NCBI GenBank assembly: GCA_902362715.1
Contig: CABIXN010000009.1
Location: 35,670 to 99,669, forward strand
Direction: 5' to 3'
DNA: 64,000 nucleotides
Source of the DNA: Lachnospiraceae bacterium
GTDB lineage: Bacteria > Bacillota > Clostridia > Lachnospirales > Lachnospiraceae
In this document: positions 1 to 7,855 of the stretch, one piece after another
Layout: the number at the start of each line of letters is the position of its first letter
How positions within the stretch are numbered: position 1 is the first letter of the stretch
The notes under the pieces: model-generated
Told to the model about the DNA's origin: nothing
The model's database searches: none
The model's input: only the letters and a program-made list of their open reading frames with translations
Position numbers and translations under genes: made by a program

Positions 1-960
1 GTTTCTATTGCAACCGTATCAAGAATTTTAAGCGGAAAAGGAATCGTAAAACCAGAAACCAAAGACCGGGTTCTTTCTACTATTGAACGGCTGGAAAATG
101 AATACGGTACAACCGCAAGCTTAAGGAATCAGACCAGGAATTCTATTATTTTATTAGTAGCGGAATCTGACAGTCCTATCTTAACGGAATTTTCCACAGG
201 CCTGCATGAAGCAGCTTACGCAAAAGGATATCAGATCGTGATCCTTGATTACCTGCAGATTAAAAATAATTTTCTGGAAACCTTTCAGTCTCTTGCCAAA
301 ACCATGCCGGTAGCGGGACTGATTATGCATAACTGTTATGAAAGCCAGGAAGTTATGGAATCCATTGCTGTAAAATATCCGGTAATCATCGCCTTTAATT
401 CACAATTTAAAAGCGACGCCATCTCTACTTTGTATAATGATAACTACGCGGCATGTCAGATGCTTACCCAGTACCTTCTTTCCATAGGGAAACGCAGCTT
501 CGCCATTATGTCTCTAAATGATGATTTCCGCTTTTCCACGGACAGAGAACAGGGAATTCTGGATACCCTCCATGAAAATAACCTGGATATCCCCGAAGAA
601 TGGATGATACATCTTCCAACACTTAATATTGAGCTGGCAGCAAATGAAATGGATATGCTGCTGTCCCGAAAGGAAAGACCGGACGCTGTTATCGCAATTA
701 ACGATGTGCTGGCGGCCGCCTGCATGAAAGTTGCGCTGGACCACAAGTTAAGGATTCCTCAGGATATCGCCATTACCGGCTTTGACAATGCGCCAATCTC
801 ATCTATGGTGATTCCAAATATTACTACTATGGCTCAGCCCGCCAGAGAGATCGGCATTCAGTCCGTGAATCTGCTTGTGGAAAAACTGAACAATCCCAAT
901 CTTCCCACAAAACATCTTGCCTTTAAAAACGAATTTCTTGTTCGTCAGAGTACACAGTAA
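1..960 (+). CDS. LacI-family transcriptional regulator (5' end outside window)
   Basis: The reading frame is open from base 1 and ends at TAA 958-960, giving 319 visible codons. The first residues (VSIATVSRILSGKGIVKPET) are the recognition helix and hinge-proximal part of a LacI helix-turn-helix, so only about the first dozen residues are missing. The rest is a periplasmic-binding-protein-like effector domain with the typical C-terminal pattern (PDAVIAINDVLAAACMK, then DIAITGFDNAPIS, then TTMAQPAREIG). Such proteins repress or activate sugar-catabolic operons in response to a small ligand. The gene runs towards the leftward operon at 1113-9403, which it may control (inference from proximity). 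The effector is not predictable. Confidence 0.93.
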   Translation, partial: VSIATVSRILSGKGIVKPETKDRVLSTIERLENEYGTTASLRNQTRNSIILLVAESDSPILTEFSTGLHEAAYAKGYQIVILDYLQIKNNFLETFQSLAKTMPVAGLIMHNCYESQEVMESIAVKYPVIIAFNSQFKSDAISTLYNDNYAACQMLTQYLLSIGKRSFAIMSLNDDFRFSTDREQGILDTLHENNLDIPEEWMIHLPTLNIELAANEMDMLLSRKERPDAVIAINDVLAAACMKVALDHKLRIPQDIAITGFDNAPISSMVIPNITTMAQPAREIGIQSVNLLVEKLNNPNLPTKHLAFKNEFLVRQSTQ

Positions 961-1012
961 ATGAAAAACAAAAAATGGGGAAATCAGTTAATAGATAGTC
1001 ATGAATAAAGAA

Positions 1013-1042
1013 GGGGAAATCGTCTCATCAGCCGATTTCCCC
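1013..1042. terminator. Hairpin between convergent genes
   Basis: Inverted repeat GGGGAAATCG (1013-1022) / CGATTTCCCC (1033-1042) lies in the gap between the LacI-type gene and the convergent operon end. There is no long U-tract on either side, so efficient intrinsic termination is uncertain. Confidence 0.5.
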
Positions 1043-1112
1043 GTAATTGTATAAATCAGTGCCAGCATCCGCCAATTCCCCTTATTGACATTGCTCTTAA
1101 AACGCTTCCTTT

Positions 1113-2012
1113 TTACTGTACTTCTCTGTGCAGAGATTTCTTTCTCCGCTCCCAGAACTGATTGACGAGTCTTGCTTCATTGCCGTATTCCATCATAAGA
1201 TGCTTCATATGCAGTCTTGCACACTCCAGTTTGTCAAACATTTCAGGCATTTTCGTGCGGACAATTCTCCCATTCTCAATGGCAGCCCCGCCAAACATAC
1301 GAATCCTTAACTCTCTTCCATATTCCGTCTTTCTTAAATAATTTACAATAATCATATCAATGGGCTGATCAGAAATACCATTTGCAAGAATCGGATAATT
1401 TTTCCAGTAATTTCCCCCTATCCACAGACAGTCCGGATCATTGTTCTCCACATCCTCCAGACAGATTCCCAATTTCGTAATATCAATACCATTGCAGTAA
1501 TTTTCTTCATCCAGCATATTTTTCATATTCAGCAGGCCATATCCAAAATCCTCCACAGCCCCGTCACTGTAATGATAATAATGAGAGCCCGGACACCAGA
1601 TCTTATATGCCAGCGCCCCCTCCACAGCAAATTCCCGATTATAGGCTTCCATTTTTTCATTGGTACGCCCTGGCTGGCGTATCAGCACAGCTGAATATGC
1701 AATCCCGCTCTCAAGAATACAATATCCGTTTTCTGCCTGACAGTGCCCGGGACGGTTCATAAATATGCCGTAATCCTCCGGTTCAAAGGCATCTGCCCTA
1801 TTCATAGGAGGTCCTTCAATCACTCTTTCCTGCTCCTTGCTAAGGGCATTTTCCTGCTCATACAGATCCGCATAGGGGGACTGCTTTTCTTCTTCTGTGA
1901 GTCTGGTTGTCAGCTTTTGTATCTCCGCAAAAGACAGTTCTCCAAATTTTCTGGCTGGATGGCTGGCCCTTGGAATTAAAGTTACTACATCTTTCCTGAA
2001 TTCTGTACCCAT
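1113..2012 (-). CDS. PhlG / phloretin-hydrolase-family (DAPG hydrolase) zinc C-C hydrolase
   Basis: A 299-residue protein. The central segment reads like 2,4-diacetylphloroglucinol hydrolase (PhlG) and phloretin hydrolase: a GYC...Y.AV...PG.T block (residues 96-116), then YKIWCPGSH (136-144), VEDFG (153-157), a RIRMFGG strand (236-242) and HLMMEYGNEARL (271-282). His144, Glu154, His271 and Glu275 match the HxxxE-type zinc ligands known for PhlG. The H144-E154 spacing is shorter than in PhlG, which suggests a deleted loop. Known members hydrolyse a C-C bond next to a carbonyl on a phloroglucinol ring. The start ATG is preceded by GAAGGAG. It is the last gene of the operon, 15 bp after the VOC gene. 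Family assignment rests on motif recall; the substrate is inferred. Confidence 0.75.
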   Translation of the reverse strand: MGTEFRKDVVTLIPRASHPARKFGELSFAEIQKLTTRLTEEEKQSPYADLYEQENALSKEQERVIEGPPMNRADAFEPEDYGIFMNRPGHCQAENGYCILESGIAYSAVLIRQPGRTNEKMEAYNREFAVEGALAYKIWCPGSHYYHYSDGAVEDFGYGLLNMKNMLDEENYCNGIDITKLGICLEDVENNDPDCLWIGGNYWKNYPILANGISDQPIDMIIVNYLRKTEYGRELRIRMFGGAAIENGRIVRTKMPEMFDKLECARLHMKHLMMEYGNEARLVNQFWERRKKSLHREVQ

Positions 2013-2027
2013 ATGTTCTCCTTCTAT

Positions 2028-2507
2028 TTATGCAGGATCATACATTCTCTGCTTTGTCTCCCCCACCTGCTCCATCAGCTCAATGGGCGTACCGTCCGGA
2101 TCCACAATCCAGCACACATAACATCCGTCACCACTTAGAAAAATGTCATCTATGGAATATACCCGCTCTGCATCCGGCTCCGGAGATTTTACCACCTCGA
2201 TGCCCCTTTCATTTAAAACCTGTATCATCTGCGCCATATCCTCTGTTTCCAGTGCAAAATGCCATGCGGTCTGATTGTCATAATATGCGGCCGTATCCGG
2301 ATGAGGATGTGGATTATCTCCTTTTACAGGCTGCAGTTCTATGTATTGTCCATGTGCAACTTTAATGTAATAATCCCAGGGCTCATCCCCTTCCTTTTCC
2401 TGTAGGTAAAACAACACTTCAAATCCCAGCTTTTCATAAAACTCTATTGATTTTTTCACATCATTGCAAAAAAGGCTGACATGAAACAGACTTTTAAATA
2501 ATTTCAT
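2028..2507 (-). CDS. VOC-family (glyoxalase/dioxygenase fold) protein
   Basis: A 159-residue protein with two beta-alpha-beta-beta-beta modules of the vicinal oxygen chelate fold. Candidate metal ligands sit at the usual places: His9, Glu57 (YIEL), His83 (AWHFAL) and Glu143 (PIELME). The start at 2507 is chosen because GGAAG precedes it at normal spacing; an in-frame start 45 bp upstream lacks a good site. VOC proteins include glyoxalases, epimerases, extradiol dioxygenases and resistance proteins, so the reaction is not set by the fold. Its place between the deglycosidase subunits and the PhlG-like hydrolase suggests it acts on the aglycone or on a sugar intermediate (inference). Confidence 0.85.
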   Translation of the reverse strand: MKLFKSLFHVSLFCNDVKKSIEFYEKLGFEVLFYLQEKEGDEPWDYYIKVAHGQYIELQPVKGDNPHPHPDTAAYYDNQTAWHFALETEDMAQMIQVLNERGIEVVKSPEPDAERVYSIDDIFLSGDGCYVCWIVDPDGTPIELMEQVGETKQRMYDPA

Positions 2508-2567
2508 TGTTTTTACTTCCTTTCCCTTCCTCCAGGCATAAAATGCTGCCAATTTTCTGTTCTGTCA

Positions 2568-3536
2568 TCAGCTTTCCTCCAGCAGCCCCTGAACCATCTC
2601 CCGGTATCTTGTCATCTGCACTCTTTCATCTTCTTTAATACTGAAATGGTGTCCTTCGTATTCTGCCGCAATATATCCTTCGTATCCCGATTCCTTAATA
2701 TATTTCATCAGTACATCCTGAGGGATACAGCTGTCTTTTTTATCCTCCCCCAGATAATAAAACTTTCCATGAATCATATGAGCGTATGGGAGCATCTTAA
2801 GGAGATCTTCGGGGTCTGACGGACAGCCGTTTTTCTCATAAAATTCTTCCGCATACATGTTTTCCCTCTCATTTAATTCCAGGTCCTTTACCGTATCCAT
2901 CTTAAGTTTCAGATCCCACCGCGCCAGAATCTGTTCTATTTTTTCCCGCCGGCATTCTTTATCGTTCACCGCCTGTTCAATATGCAGTGGATGGGGATAC
3001 CTCTGAAAGATACTCATATCCGGCACGATTCCAAGCCAGCCTTCTGATGATTTCATAATCTCCAGATAGTTCTGCCAGAGGGGGAGATGAATATTGTGTG
3101 GAAAATGAATTTCAATGGCAAGCTTTACCCCCATCTTCTTACAGAAGGGCTGCATTTTGGCAAAGATTTCCGGGGAGATGGACTGCTGGGTCTTTACACA
3201 GGAAAACCCGGCCTTTTTGGCATAAACAATATCGTTTCTGGTAAATTCAATAATTTCTTCCCGATTCAAGTCCCGGTCATGGCGCATTCCCATATCAATA
3301 TAGGCCTCCCAGCTCACCGGATCCATCTCATATTTTTTCATACTGTCCCGGAGGGCAGACAGCCATTCATCCGGAATATCCGGATATCCTCTGGCAAACT
3401 GCGACGCTACCACAGTAACCCCGGTAAAACCATTATCTTTTGCCTCTTTGATCAGCGCATCCATATTTTTTTCCTTTGTAAAAAACAATTTTGCATAACT
3501 GTAAAGACACGCTCCGATCTTAATTTTCTGACTCAT
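2568..3536 (-). CDS. C-glycoside deglycosidase alpha-subunit-like TIM barrel (DgpC/CGD-alpha type)
   Basis: A 322-residue AP-endonuclease-family-2 / sugar phosphate isomerase-like TIM barrel. The metal site of this superfamily is visible as Glu142 (AIEIH), Asp173 (VPDMS), His256 (MIHGKFY) and Glu292 (AEYEGHH); His144 in EIH is a candidate catalytic base. The HGKFY...IP...L...GYEGYIAAEYEG pattern is the one seen in alpha subunits of bacterial C-glycoside deglycosidases (DgpC, CarC, CGD), which cleave 3-keto C-glycosides of flavonoids with a small beta subunit. The start ATG at 3536 has AAGGAGGTG upstream, and the beta-subunit-like gene ends 14 bp before it. A generic sugar isomerase/epimerase is the alternative; the neighbouring beta-like gene makes the specific call stronger. 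Confidence 0.8.
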   Translation of the reverse strand: MSQKIKIGACLYSYAKLFFTKEKNMDALIKEAKDNGFTGVTVVASQFARGYPDIPDEWLSALRDSMKKYEMDPVSWEAYIDMGMRHDRDLNREEIIEFTRNDIVYAKKAGFSCVKTQQSISPEIFAKMQPFCKKMGVKLAIEIHFPHNIHLPLWQNYLEIMKSSEGWLGIVPDMSIFQRYPHPLHIEQAVNDKECRREKIEQILARWDLKLKMDTVKDLELNERENMYAEEFYEKNGCPSDPEDLLKMLPYAHMIHGKFYYLGEDKKDSCIPQDVLMKYIKESGYEGYIAAEYEGHHFSIKEDERVQMTRYREMVQGLLEES

Positions 3537-3550
3537 TTTGTTACACCTCC

Positions 3551-3967
3551 TTATCTCAGCGCCAGCCGCCTTACACAATCCCTGGTATTTACCATATAGT
3601 TTCCAAAGTATCCTGTATAAGGTACTTTATAGGTCATTTCTACCCGGACCTGATACTCCCCTGCCTTTGGGGGGGCTTCTGTCAGCACCCTTAAAACCGC
3701 CTTATCCCCGGTAAACCAGTATTCCTTATATGCATACGAAACCTCCTCCATCCGGTACCAGGTTCCGTTTACCAGAATCCTTAACCAGCTTTCCGGAATT
3801 TCAGCTCCATCCAAAAACACCCGCAGTTTTTCTACATTGCACAGAAAGCTTCCCCGGTAGGTAGGAAAGGTCAGCTTCATTTCATACCCCAGTTTCTGAT
3901 CTTCTGTGCCGTAATACTGCATGTCTTCGTTACAGATCATATATTCGCTAAAGGCTGTAAAATCCAT
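3551..3967 (-). CDS. C-glycoside deglycosidase beta-subunit-like protein (DUF6379 type)
   Basis: A 138-residue all-beta protein. Its layout (GYEMKLTFPTYRG, then VEKLRVFLDGAEI, then ILVNGTWYRMEE, W.TGDKAVL.V, GEYQVRVEMTYKVPY) matches the small beta subunits of C-glycoside deglycosidases, which form hetero-oligomers with a TIM-barrel alpha subunit and help shape the active site. The start at 3967 is fixed by AAAGGAGGAGATATT directly upstream; the frame runs further 5' without support. Gene order beta-alpha with a 14 bp gap fits co-translation and complex formation. The function comes from family resemblance plus pairing, not from catalytic residues. Confidence 0.78.
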   Translation of the reverse strand: MDFTAFSEYMICNEDMQYYGTEDQKLGYEMKLTFPTYRGSFLCNVEKLRVFLDGAEIPESWLRILVNGTWYRMEEVSYAYKEYWFTGDKAVLRVLTEAPPKAGEYQVRVEMTYKVPYTGYFGNYMVNTRDCVRRLALR

Positions 3968-3989
3968 AATATCTCCTCCTTTTTTTCTA

Positions 3990-5717
3990 TCACGATTTCC
4001 TTCCCGGAACCCATGGAACAGTGAGATAAGAAGCCTTATCTCCGCCTGTGTAAATAAATGCCTTTCCACGATTTACACTGGCCGCCGGTTCAAGATCCGG
4101 CCATTCCTCTTTATTTATCTCATAACCAGAAATTATGCACTGCATTTTCTGGCCCTTTTCGTAAATCATCCCCACAGGCCAGAGAGGAATATCTACTCTC
4201 ACCGGCCGGCCCGGCACTAATTTTTCAGTGTGGCGAAAGGTTAAATACGGCTTGCTTTCCGTTGAAAGCTCTGCGTCTGTTTCCCTTAAGGATGCCCGCA
4301 GTCTTCCGCAGGGCGTGTACTGGGGAGAGCCTTCAAATCCGCTGAAGGGAGCCCCGTACACAACCGGAGGCATCAGGTTATCATGCGCATCTGCTTTCAG
4401 CACGTAAACAAACAAATCCAGATCATGGGCCGACTCTGTTTCCACCCAGAGATGAGCGGCAAAATATCCTGTTGTTTCTGTTGTTGCATCCATAGTCATA
4501 GAAAATACCAGCTGATCTTTTCGATTATCACTTCTGTATCCCTGCTTTGTTTCTGATACAGGCTTTTCCTCTGTAAGACAGTGCTTCTCATTGTCCAGAT
4601 ATATCTTTTTATATTCTGTATCCGGCAGTGGAAACTTTTCTTCCGGACGATTGACAATATCCTTTCCCCCCGGATTTAATACGCTTAAACGAACCGGCGG
4701 CGTTTTAATCCACTTGTTATCTATGGATTTCAGATAGCAGTCAAAAAAGAGTTTCAGATCTTCCTGATATTCATACAAATCAGACCATTCATGGGTATTA
4801 TGTATCCTCAGCCATTTAGCAGAAGAACCAATCCGCTCAAAGGCTTCCAGAGTTCCATAGGTATGAAACTTGCTGATATAGCTTCCCACAATATATGCCG
4901 GTACGGTAATGTCTTCCAGCCTGATCCGCTTATCCTCCCAATATGCATTCATCAGAGGATATTTCTCTGACATGGCCGCCATGTTTTCATAATAGGTAAA
5001 GCCTTCTTTTTCCCGGTCAATCCGCTGCTGAAATCCAAAATTGGGAATTCCGCCGCACATACTGGTCTGCCGGTACACATCATTAAATCCTTCCCAGGGT
5101 GCAATGGCCGCTAAATGGGGAGGTCTCACAGAGGCTGTCAGAAACTGCGCAACTGCAAGATAAGAGTTTCCGGACATTCCAACTTTTCCGCTGCACCAGG
5201 GCTGCTTGGCTGCCCATTCTATAATGTCATATCCGTCTAACGCCTCAGCCGTGCCAAAGGAAACATTATCCCCGCCGCTGTAATAAGTCCCTCTGGCGTC
5301 AGGCTGTACTACCGCATACCCGGCCGGCACCCAGAAACCCGGATCTGGCCCCTCCTGCTTTTGCAGCCCGGAAAGAGCTCCATCGGGCACGCCCCAGGGC
5401 AGATGCAGACTGTGCACATGTTTTCCATAGGGGCTGTATGCTACAACCGCCGGAACCGCTTCTTTACCGGCGGGCCGGATTACATCAGTGAATATCACTG
5501 TTCCGTCTCTTAATTCCACAGGGAGATCCTTTTCCAGTATCATATCGCAGGCAAGAGGCTTTGATTCCTTCGTAATACGGCTTCCTTTTTTTAAGAATAC
5601 AGTCTCCCGCTTTACCCCCGGATGCTGTTCCTTAGGATAAACCTGATGAGGATCAAAAATCACCTCTATCTGCTCTTTTCCAAATTGCTTTTTTACATAT
5701 TTCCGTTTTCTAATCAT
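3990..5717 (-). CDS. CocE/NonD-family alpha/beta hydrolase (X-Pro dipeptidyl-peptidase S15-like)
   Basis: A 575-residue protein with the S15/CocE architecture: an alpha/beta hydrolase core (about residues 60-330) with nucleophile elbow GNSYLA (Ser185) and a candidate His near 306-309, a helical cap, and a C-terminal beta jelly-roll (about 380-560, including a DLDLFVYV strand). Members hydrolyse esters (cocaine esterase), acyl amides or X-Pro peptides. No signal peptide is seen, so it is probably cytoplasmic. The permease stop lies 5 bp upstream, so translation is probably coupled. In this operon it could remove an acyl group from an esterified glycoside before deglycosylation (inference). Confidence 0.85.
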   Translation of the reverse strand: MIRKRKYVKKQFGKEQIEVIFDPHQVYPKEQHPGVKRETVFLKKGSRITKESKPLACDMILEKDLPVELRDGTVIFTDVIRPAGKEAVPAVVAYSPYGKHVHSLHLPWGVPDGALSGLQKQEGPDPGFWVPAGYAVVQPDARGTYYSGGDNVSFGTAEALDGYDIIEWAAKQPWCSGKVGMSGNSYLAVAQFLTASVRPPHLAAIAPWEGFNDVYRQTSMCGGIPNFGFQQRIDREKEGFTYYENMAAMSEKYPLMNAYWEDKRIRLEDITVPAYIVGSYISKFHTYGTLEAFERIGSSAKWLRIHNTHEWSDLYEYQEDLKLFFDCYLKSIDNKWIKTPPVRLSVLNPGGKDIVNRPEEKFPLPDTEYKKIYLDNEKHCLTEEKPVSETKQGYRSDNRKDQLVFSMTMDATTETTGYFAAHLWVETESAHDLDLFVYVLKADAHDNLMPPVVYGAPFSGFEGSPQYTPCGRLRASLRETDAELSTESKPYLTFRHTEKLVPGRPVRVDIPLWPVGMIYEKGQKMQCIISGYEINKEEWPDLEPAASVNRGKAFIYTGGDKASYLTVPWVPGRKS

Positions 5718-5722
5718 GAAAA

Positions 5723-6733
5723 TTATTTCACCTTCTGCGCTTTATTTTTCAGCATTTTATTTCTGATATGAGAACTCTGGACATCTATAAATACAGCGAT
5801 GATAATCAGAAGTCCTTTTGCAATCAGCTGCCAGTTGGAATCTACATTTAAAAGATTCAGGCCGTTATTGATACATCCTACAATCAGACATCCCACAAAG
5901 GTTCCAACCATGCTTCCCTTCCCCCCGGAAAGCGGGGTGCCGCCAATAACTACAGCTGCAATGGCATCCATTTCCATGCCCTGTCCGGCGGAAGTCTGGG
6001 CGGAAGCGGCTCTTCCTGTGAGAATCAGCGCTGTTACAGCCGCGCAGATTCCCATAAAAATAAAAACTCCCATTTCCACCCGTTTGGTGTTTACGCCGCA
6101 GACCCTGGCGGCTTCTTTATTCCCTCCAATGGCAAGGGCATTTCTGCCAAAGGTTGTCTTTTTAATCAGAAGGGTTCCAAAGGCTACCATAACCAGCATC
6201 ATAATCACCGGCACCGGTATCGGTCCCGCATGACCCTGTCCAATGGATTTAAACCATTCCGGAATCCCGGTTACCGAAGAATTGTTGCAGGCCAGATAAT
6301 TGACTCCCTCGAAAATAGACATAGTAGCAATTGTGGCGATAAAAAACGGCAGTCCCACTTTGCTGATCAGCAGACCATTTAAAAGCCCGGCTAAAAGTCC
6401 GATTCCAAGTGCAAGCACTACAATGAAAACCGCCGGCATGGCTGTTTTTGTAGCTAAAAGAGCCGCGAAAGTTCCTATCATGCCAACCATAGTACCTACT
6501 GACAAATCAATGCTTCCACTGGCCACTACCAGTGTAAATCCGATTCCAAGTGTAGTAGACGCACAGATCTGCCGCAGAACATTTGTGAGATTTCTTGTGG
6601 TTAAAAACGCATCGGAAACGCAGCTTAATACAATAAAAATTCCCAGAAAGATTAAAATACATTTATAATCTCCAACCAATGCCCGCCAGACAATATTTAT
6701 TTTCTGTGAAAATGTACTTTTTGTATCTGTCAT
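5723..6733 (-). CDS. Ribose-type sugar ABC transporter permease (RbsC-like)
   Basis: A 336-residue membrane protein with about eight to ten hydrophobic segments and the branched-chain/ribose permease signature: NLTNVLRQ early, GSIDLSVG in the middle, GGTPLSGGKGS near residues 260-275. It forms the transmembrane channel of a carbohydrate uptake system with the ATPase at 7856-9403 and the binding protein at 6816-7832. RbsC-type permeases act as homodimers. The ATG at 6733 has TAGGAG upstream. The solute cannot be read from the permease; the downstream genes point to a glycoside. Confidence 0.95.
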   Translation of the reverse strand: MTDTKSTFSQKINIVWRALVGDYKCILIFLGIFIVLSCVSDAFLTTRNLTNVLRQICASTTLGIGFTLVVASGSIDLSVGTMVGMIGTFAALLATKTAMPAVFIVVLALGIGLLAGLLNGLLISKVGLPFFIATIATMSIFEGVNYLACNNSSVTGIPEWFKSIGQGHAGPIPVPVIMMLVMVAFGTLLIKKTTFGRNALAIGGNKEAARVCGVNTKRVEMGVFIFMGICAAVTALILTGRAASAQTSAGQGMEMDAIAAVVIGGTPLSGGKGSMVGTFVGCLIVGCINNGLNLLNVDSNWQLIAKGLLIIIAVFIDVQSSHIRNKMLKNKAQKVK

Positions 6734-6753
6734 TCTTTTATACTCCTATACAG

Positions 6754-6782
6754 TTACAGCGACAGGATTCCTGCCGCTGTAA
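6754..6782 (-). other. Intercistronic mRNA hairpin
   Basis: Inverted repeat with 13-bp arms (6754-6766 and 6770-6782, one G-U pair in RNA) and a 3-nt loop lies between the binding-protein stop and the permease start. It has no U-tract, so it looks like an mRNA-stabilising or processing hairpin. Such hairpins are common just after binding-protein genes, whose transcripts need to be more abundant. Confidence 0.6.
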
Positions 6783-6815
6783 ACATCATCCCGCAATACA
6801 AACTGATTTTTGCAT

Positions 6816-7832
6816 TTATTTTACATACTCATCAATATTGCTGCTGTCCACAATATAAGTTACTTCTTTTGATATATCAGTTGTTTTCTCAAATGTTTTG
6901 TCAGAAGCAACGGCAATTGCCAGATTCAGGCCATTCTCGGCAATAATATCAAAATCAAATCCGATGGTTGCTGATTCCAGCCCGTCTTTGATTCCCTGAA
7001 GTCCTGTCTGTGTGGCATCCATGCCAAGAGATACCATTTTTACATTGGCTGATGCACATGCCTGCATAGCCCCCATTACCATTTCATCATTTGCGCTGAC
7101 TACACAGTTCATTTCCGGATATGTCTGCATCCAGTCTTCCATCTGAGACAGCGCTGTATCCGCAGAAAAATTGCAATACTGCATTTCCAGTAACTTTGCC
7201 CGGTCTTTATAAGCTTCATCCTCAAATAATGTACAAAGTCCTTCGTAGCGCTCTGTCATCTGTTTCACACCCTGGGCGCCGTTAATATAACCAACATTTA
7301 AAGTAACATCCTTATTCTCATCCAGATACTTTTTCAGCCAGTCTGCCTGTGCCACACCAGCTCCATAATGATCAATAGTAAGCAGGCTTGCGGTATAGTC
7401 TTCATAATTAATGCCAAATCCGAAATCAATCACAGGAATTTCAGCTGATGTACAGGCTTCAAAAGCCGGAACAGAGCCGTCAGAATCCACTGCCTGTATG
7501 CAGATAACATCCGGATTTCTGGCAATCAGGCTGTCAACGTCGGATAACTGTGTATCCACATCCAGATTAGCATTGGTAAAGAAATACTCAATGGTATACG
7601 GATTGCTGTCATCTTTATTATAGGCTTCAATTAGTTCTTCTGTTTTTTCCCACCATCCGGTCATAGCCTCATCCAGAGAACGAAAAGCAAAACCAATGGT
7701 GAGGGCTTCTTTTCCGGCCCCGCCTTCTTTCGACGAACCATTGCCGCCTTCCTGTTTCCCACAGGCTGCCATAGATAAAATCAATACTGCCGCCAGTCCC
7801 ACACACAATAATTTCTTTAATACCTTCTTCAT
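6816..7832 (-). CDS. Sugar ABC transporter substrate-binding lipoprotein (RbsB-like)
   Basis: A 338-residue protein with a lipoprotein signal peptide (KK..., hydrophobic stretch, lipobox SMAAC with Cys23) and a low-complexity Gly/Ser/Lys linker, followed by a type 1 periplasmic-binding fold (DSLIARNPDVICIQAVDSDG, then CVVSANDEMVMGAMQA, then GFDFDIIAENG). It is tethered outside the membrane and delivers ligand to the permease. AAGGAGG precedes the ATG. It lies second in the operon, with the stabilising hairpin at 6754-6782 after it. The ligand is unknown. Confidence 0.95.
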   Translation of the reverse strand: MKKVLKKLLCVGLAAVLILSMAACGKQEGGNGSSKEGGAGKEALTIGFAFRSLDEAMTGWWEKTEELIEAYNKDDSNPYTIEYFFTNANLDVDTQLSDVDSLIARNPDVICIQAVDSDGSVPAFEACTSAEIPVIDFGFGINYEDYTASLLTIDHYGAGVAQADWLKKYLDENKDVTLNVGYINGAQGVKQMTERYEGLCTLFEDEAYKDRAKLLEMQYCNFSADTALSQMEDWMQTYPEMNCVVSANDEMVMGAMQACASANVKMVSLGMDATQTGLQGIKDGLESATIGFDFDIIAENGLNLAIAVASDKTFEKTTDISKEVTYIVDSSNIDEYVK

Positions 7833-7855
7833 TTTTTTCCTCCTTATTTGTTGTT

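Noticed and set aside
456..746. Open frames on the strand opposite the LacI-type gene
   Set aside because: Overlap a clear LacI-family protein and have no family similarity or ribosome binding site.
2568..3536. Simple sugar isomerase or endonuclease IV
   Set aside because: The fold fits these, but the HGKFY...EYEG pattern, the length and the beta-like gene beside it favour a C-glycoside deglycosidase alpha subunit. A generic isomerase cannot be fully excluded.
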